The translations under genes and the position numbers were made by a program. The notes below the pieces were generated by a model. It worked only from the letters and a program-made list of their open reading frames with translations. It was not told where the DNA came from and ran no database searches. From NCBI RefSeq assembly GCF_036607905.1, contig NZ_CP144555.1:5084001-5148000 (forward strand): a DNA stretch of 64,000 nt, given 5' to 3'. This DNA comes from Streptomyces sp. SCSIO 75703. Its GTDB lineage: Bacteria; Actinomycetota; Actinomycetes; Streptomycetales; Streptomycetaceae. Shown here piece after piece: positions 61,061 through 64,000 of this stretch. The number at the start of each line of letters is the position of its first letter. The first letter of the stretch is position 1.

Positions 61061-64000
61061 TCAGGCCTTGCGCAGGCGGAAGACGAGGCTCAGTCCCTCG
61101 TCGGTGAAGGCGTCGCCGAAGGTGTCGTCCGCCTCGCCCTGGGCGAAGTCCGTGGCGAGGACCTCGTCGGCGATCAGGCCGGCGTGCTCGCTCAGCGCGG
61201 CGACGGTCGCCGGGTCGGTGGCCGTCCAGCGCAGCGCGATCCGGTCGGCCACGTCCAGGCCGCTGTTCTTGCGCGCCTCCTGGATCAGGCGGATGGCGTC
61301 CCGGGCGAGGCCCGCCTGCCGCAGCTTCTCGGTGATCTCCAGGTCCAGGGCGACCGTGGCGCCCGAGTCGGAGGCGACCGACCAGCCCTCGCGCGGCGTC
61401 TCGGTGACGATCACCTCGTCGGGGGAGAGGGTGACGGTCTCCCCGTCGACGTCGACCGAGGCCGTGCCCTCGCGCAGGGCGAGGGAGAGCGCGGCGGCGT
61501 CCGCGGCGGCGATGGCCTTCGCCACGTCCTGGACGCGCTTGCCGAACCGCTTGCCCAGCGCCCGGAAGTTGGCCTTCGCGGTCGTGTCGACCAGGGAGCC
61601 GCCGACCTCGCCGAGGGAGGCGAGCGACTCGACGTTCAGCTCCTCGGTGATCTGCGTGTGCAGTTCGGGGGAGAGGGTCTCGAAGCCCGACACGGCGACC
61701 AGGGCACGGCCGAGCGGCTGCCGGGTCTTGACGCCGGACTCGGCACGGGTGGCCCGGCCCAGTTCGACCAGGCGCCGCACCAACGCCATCTGCCGGGACA
61801 GTTCCGGGTCGACGGCGGTGAGGTCGGCCCGGGGCCAGGAGGACAGGTGGACCGACTCCGGGGCGCCCGGGGTGACCGGGACGACCAGGTCCTGCCAGAC
61901 CCGCTCGGTGATGAACGGGGTGAGCGGCGCCATGAGCTGGGTGACGGTCTCGACGACCTCGTGCAGGGTGCGCAGGGCCGCCTTGTCGCCCTGCCAGAAG
62001 CGGCGGCGCGAGCGGCGGACGTACCAGTTGGACAGGTCGTCGACGAACGCGGAGAGCAGCTTGCCGGCGCGCTGGGTGTCGTAGTTCTCCAGCGCCTCGG
62101 TCACCTGGTCGGTGAGGCGGTGCAGTTCGGACAGGAGCCAGCGGTCCAGCACCGGTCGGTCGGCCGGGGCCGGGTCGGCCTCGCTCGGCGCCCAGCCGGT
62201 GGTGCGGGCGTACAGGGCCTGGAAGGCGACGGTGTTCCAGTAGGTGAGGAGCGTCTTGCGGACGACCTCCTGGATGGTGCCGTGGCCGACCCGGCGGGCC
62301 GCCCAGGGGGAGCCGCCGGCCGCCATGAACCAGCGGACGGCGTCGGCGCCGTGCTGGTCCATGAGCGGGATGGGCTGGAGGATGTTGCCGAGGTGCTTGG
62401 ACATCTTGCGGCCGTCCTCGGCGAGGATGTGGCCGAGGCAGACCACGTTCTCGTAGGACGACCTGTCGAAGACCAGGGTGCCGACGGCCATCAGCGTGTA
62501 GAACCAGCCGCGGGTCTGGTCGATGGCCTCGCTGATGAACTGGGCCGGGTACCGGGACTCGAACAGTTCCTTGTTCTTGTACGGGTAGCCCCACTGCGCG
62601 AACGGCATCGAGCCCGAGTCGTACCAGGCGTCGATGACCTCCGGGACGCGGGTCGCCGTCGTCCCGCACCCGTCCTGCGGGCAGGGGAAGGTGACCTCGT
62701 CGATGTAGGGGCGGTGCGGGTCGAGCGCGGACTGGTCGGTGCCGGTCAGCCCGGTCAGCTCGGCGCGGGAGCCGACGACGGTGAGGTGGTCCTGCTCGCA
62801 GCGCCAGATCGGCAGCGGGGTGCCCCAGTAGCGGTTGCGGGACAGGGCCCAGTCGATGTTGTTGTCCAGCCAGTCGCCGTAGCGGCCGTGCTTGACGGAG
62901 TCCGGGAACCAGTTGGTCTTCTCGTTCTCCGCCAGCAGCCGGTCCTTGATCGCGGTGGTGCGGATGTACCAGGAGGGCTGGGCGTAGTACAGCAGCGCGG
63001 TGTGGCAGCGCCAGCAGTGCGGATAGCTGTGCTCGTAGGGGACGTGGCGGAAGAGCAGGCCGCGCTCGCGCAGGTCCTCGGTGAGCCGTTCGTCGGCCTT
63101 CTTGAAGAAGACGCCGCCGACCAGCGGGAGGTCCTCCTCGAAGGTGCCGTCGGGGCGGACCGGGTTGACGACGGGCAGGCCGTAGGCGCGGCAGACGGCG
63201 AGGTCGTCCTCACCGAAGGCGGGGGACTGGTGGACGAGGCCGGTGCCGTCGCCGGTGGTGACGTACTCGGCGTTCACCACGTAGTGGGCCGGCTCGGGGA
63301 AGTCGACCAGCTCGAAGGGGCGGCGGTAGGTCCAGCGCTCCATCTCGGCTCCGGTGAAGGTCTCACCGGTGGTCTCCCAGCCCTCGCCGAGGGCGCCGGC
63401 GACGAGCTGTTCGGCGACGACGAGCTTCTCGGTGCCGTCGGTGGCGACGACGTAGGTGACCTCGGGGTGGGCCGCGACGGCGGTGTTGGAGACCAGGGTC
63501 CACGGCGTGGTCGTCCACACCAGGAGCGCGGCCTCGCCGGCCAGCGGGCCGGAGGTGAGCGGGAAGCGGACGAAGACGGAGGGGTCGACGACCGTCTCGT
63601 AGCCCTGGGCCAGCTCGTGGTCGGACAGGCCGGTGCCGCAGCGCGGGCACCAGGGGGCGACCCGGTGGTCCTGGACCAGCAGGCCCTTGCCGAAGATCTC
63701 CTTCAGCGACCACCAGACGGACTCGATGTACTCGGGCTCCATGGTGACGTACGCGTCGTCCATGTCGACCCAGTAGCCCATCCGGGTCGTCAGCTCGGAG
63801 AAGGCGTCGGTGTGCCGGAGCACGGACTCGCGGCACTTGTCGTTGAAGGCGGCGATGCCGTACGCCTCGATGTCCTTCTTGCCGGAGAAGCCCAGCTCCT
63901 TCTCCACGGCCAGCTCGACCGGGAGGCCGTGGCAGTCCCAGCCGGCCTTGCGGGCCACGTGGTAGCCGCGCATGGTGCGGAAGCGGGGGAAGACGTCCTT
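61061..64000 (-). CDS. ileS: isoleucyl-tRNA synthetase (5' end beyond window)
   Basis: Class I synthetase that charges tRNA-Ile, with editing of valine. The visible 979 residues (partial) include the editing domain, ISEAIDQTRGWFYTL, and the second signature KMSKH in DGRKMSKHLGNIL. The N-terminal HIGH motif and about 70 residues lie beyond the right edge; homologues run ~1,040-1,050 residues, longer than typical bacterial IleS1, and this eukaryote-like type 2 form is usually mupirocin-resistant. Ends 34 bp from the 19-bp terminator stem. Confidence 0.95.
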   Translation of the reverse strand, partial: KDVFPRFRTMRGYHVARKAGWDCHGLPVELAVEKELGFSGKKDIEAYGIAAFNDKCRESVLRHTDAFSELTTRMGYWVDMDDAYVTMEPEYIESVWWSLKEIFGKGLLVQDHRVAPWCPRCGTGLSDHELAQGYETVVDPSVFVRFPLTSGPLAGEAALLVWTTTPWTLVSNTAVAAHPEVTYVVATDGTEKLVVAEQLVAGALGEGWETTGETFTGAEMERWTYRRPFELVDFPEPAHYVVNAEYVTTGDGTGLVHQSPAFGEDDLAVCRAYGLPVVNPVRPDGTFEEDLPLVGGVFFKKADERLTEDLRERGLLFRHVPYEHSYPHCWRCHTALLYYAQPSWYIRTTAIKDRLLAENEKTNWFPDSVKHGRYGDWLDNNIDWALSRNRYWGTPLPIWRCEQDHLTVVGSRAELTGLTGTDQSALDPHRPYIDEVTFPCPQDGCGTTATRVPEVIDAWYDSGSMPFAQWGYPYKNKELFESRYPAQFISEAIDQTRGWFYTLMAVGTLVFDRSSYENVVCLGHILAEDGRKMSKHLGNILQPIPLMDQHGADAVRWFMAAGGSPWAARRVGHGTIQEVVRKTLLTYWNTVAFQALYARTTGWAPSEADPAPADRPVLDRWLLSELHRLTDQVTEALENYDTQRAGKLLSAFVDDLSNWYVRRSRRRFWQGDKAALRTLHEVVETVTQLMAPLTPFITERVWQDLVVPVTPGAPESVHLSSWPRADLTAVDPELSRQMALVRRLVELGRATRAESGVKTRQPLGRALVAVSGFETLSPELHTQITEELNVESLASLGEVGGSLVDTTAKANFRALGKRFGKRVQDVAKAIAAADAAALSLALREGTASVDVDGETVTLSPDEVIVTETPREGWSVASDSGATVALDLEITEKLRQAGLARDAIRLIQEARKNSGLDVADRIALRWTATDPATVAALSEHAGLIADEVLATDFAQGEADDTFGDAFTDEGLSLVFRLRKA

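Overview
The window is about 72% G+C, with dense ORFs, many GTG/TTG starts, and several genes whose -10 element lies only 5-8 nt before the start codon (apparently leaderless mRNAs). Gene content and order match the conserved core of a Streptomyces chromosome, the interval of S. coelicolor from about SCO2076 to SCO2132. Part of the order (ileS side, divIVA to rsmH, DUF3040, metF, Rv2175c-like gene, PknL-like kinase, class II DAHP synthase) is also shared with Mycobacterium tuberculosis. I see no insertion sequence, prophage, CRISPR array, tRNA or rRNA.

1-12.8 kb: an acyl-CoA synthetase, a phosphoesterase, an SRPBCC protein, an ArsA-like ATPase with an altered P-loop, a DUF5304 protein and the ROK glucokinase glkA. 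An endonuclease/phosphatase-family protein, an esterase/membrane-protein pair, a PlsC acyltransferase, the MacS/MacR two-component system and a D-2-hydroxyacid dehydrogenase follow. 12.7-16.3 kb: a fused TrpE-TrpG anthranilate synthase behind a Trp-Trp-Trp leader peptide and attenuator, divergent from the class II DAHP synthase aroH, so entry to the shikimate pathway and its tryptophan branch lie side by side. 16.4-17.4 kb: bfd behind an iron box, facing bacterioferritin. 17.5-27.7 kb: a molybdopterin oxidoreductase, endonuclease IV, a PASTA kinase, the thiO-thiS-thiG operon under a TPP riboswitch, a ferredoxin reductase, an Rv2175c-like DNA-binding protein, thiE and metF. 27.7-41.7 kb: a Tyr/Gln-rich membrane protein, a phytoene-desaturase-like flavoprotein, an ABC/YhgE/TetR operon, a HEPN protein, a methyltransferase, DUF3040, and a MoxR-DUF58-transglutaminase operon. 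42-42.5 kb: a beta-carbonic anhydrase.

42.9-60.8 kb is the division and cell wall (dcw) cluster: rsmH, ftsL, ftsI, murE, murF, mraY, murD, ftsW, murG, ftsQ, ftsZ, pgeF/ylmD, ylmE, sepF, ylmG and divIVA. These genes make UDP-MurNAc-pentapeptide and lipid I/II, build the divisome, assemble the Z-ring with SepF, and drive polar growth through DivIVA. ileS follows convergently and runs off the right end.

This is mostly well-known chromosome and I found no wholly new multi-gene system. The most interesting signals are regulatory: a perfect 16-bp palindrome identical to the reported MacR operator, about 20 kb from macRS itself; an rsmH 5' leader with two mutually exclusive pairings; promoters resembling the RecA-independent DNA-damage promoter, one before a HEPN gene; and an ABC-type ATPase that has lost every catalytic motif and gained a His/Asp-rich tail beside a YhgE protein.
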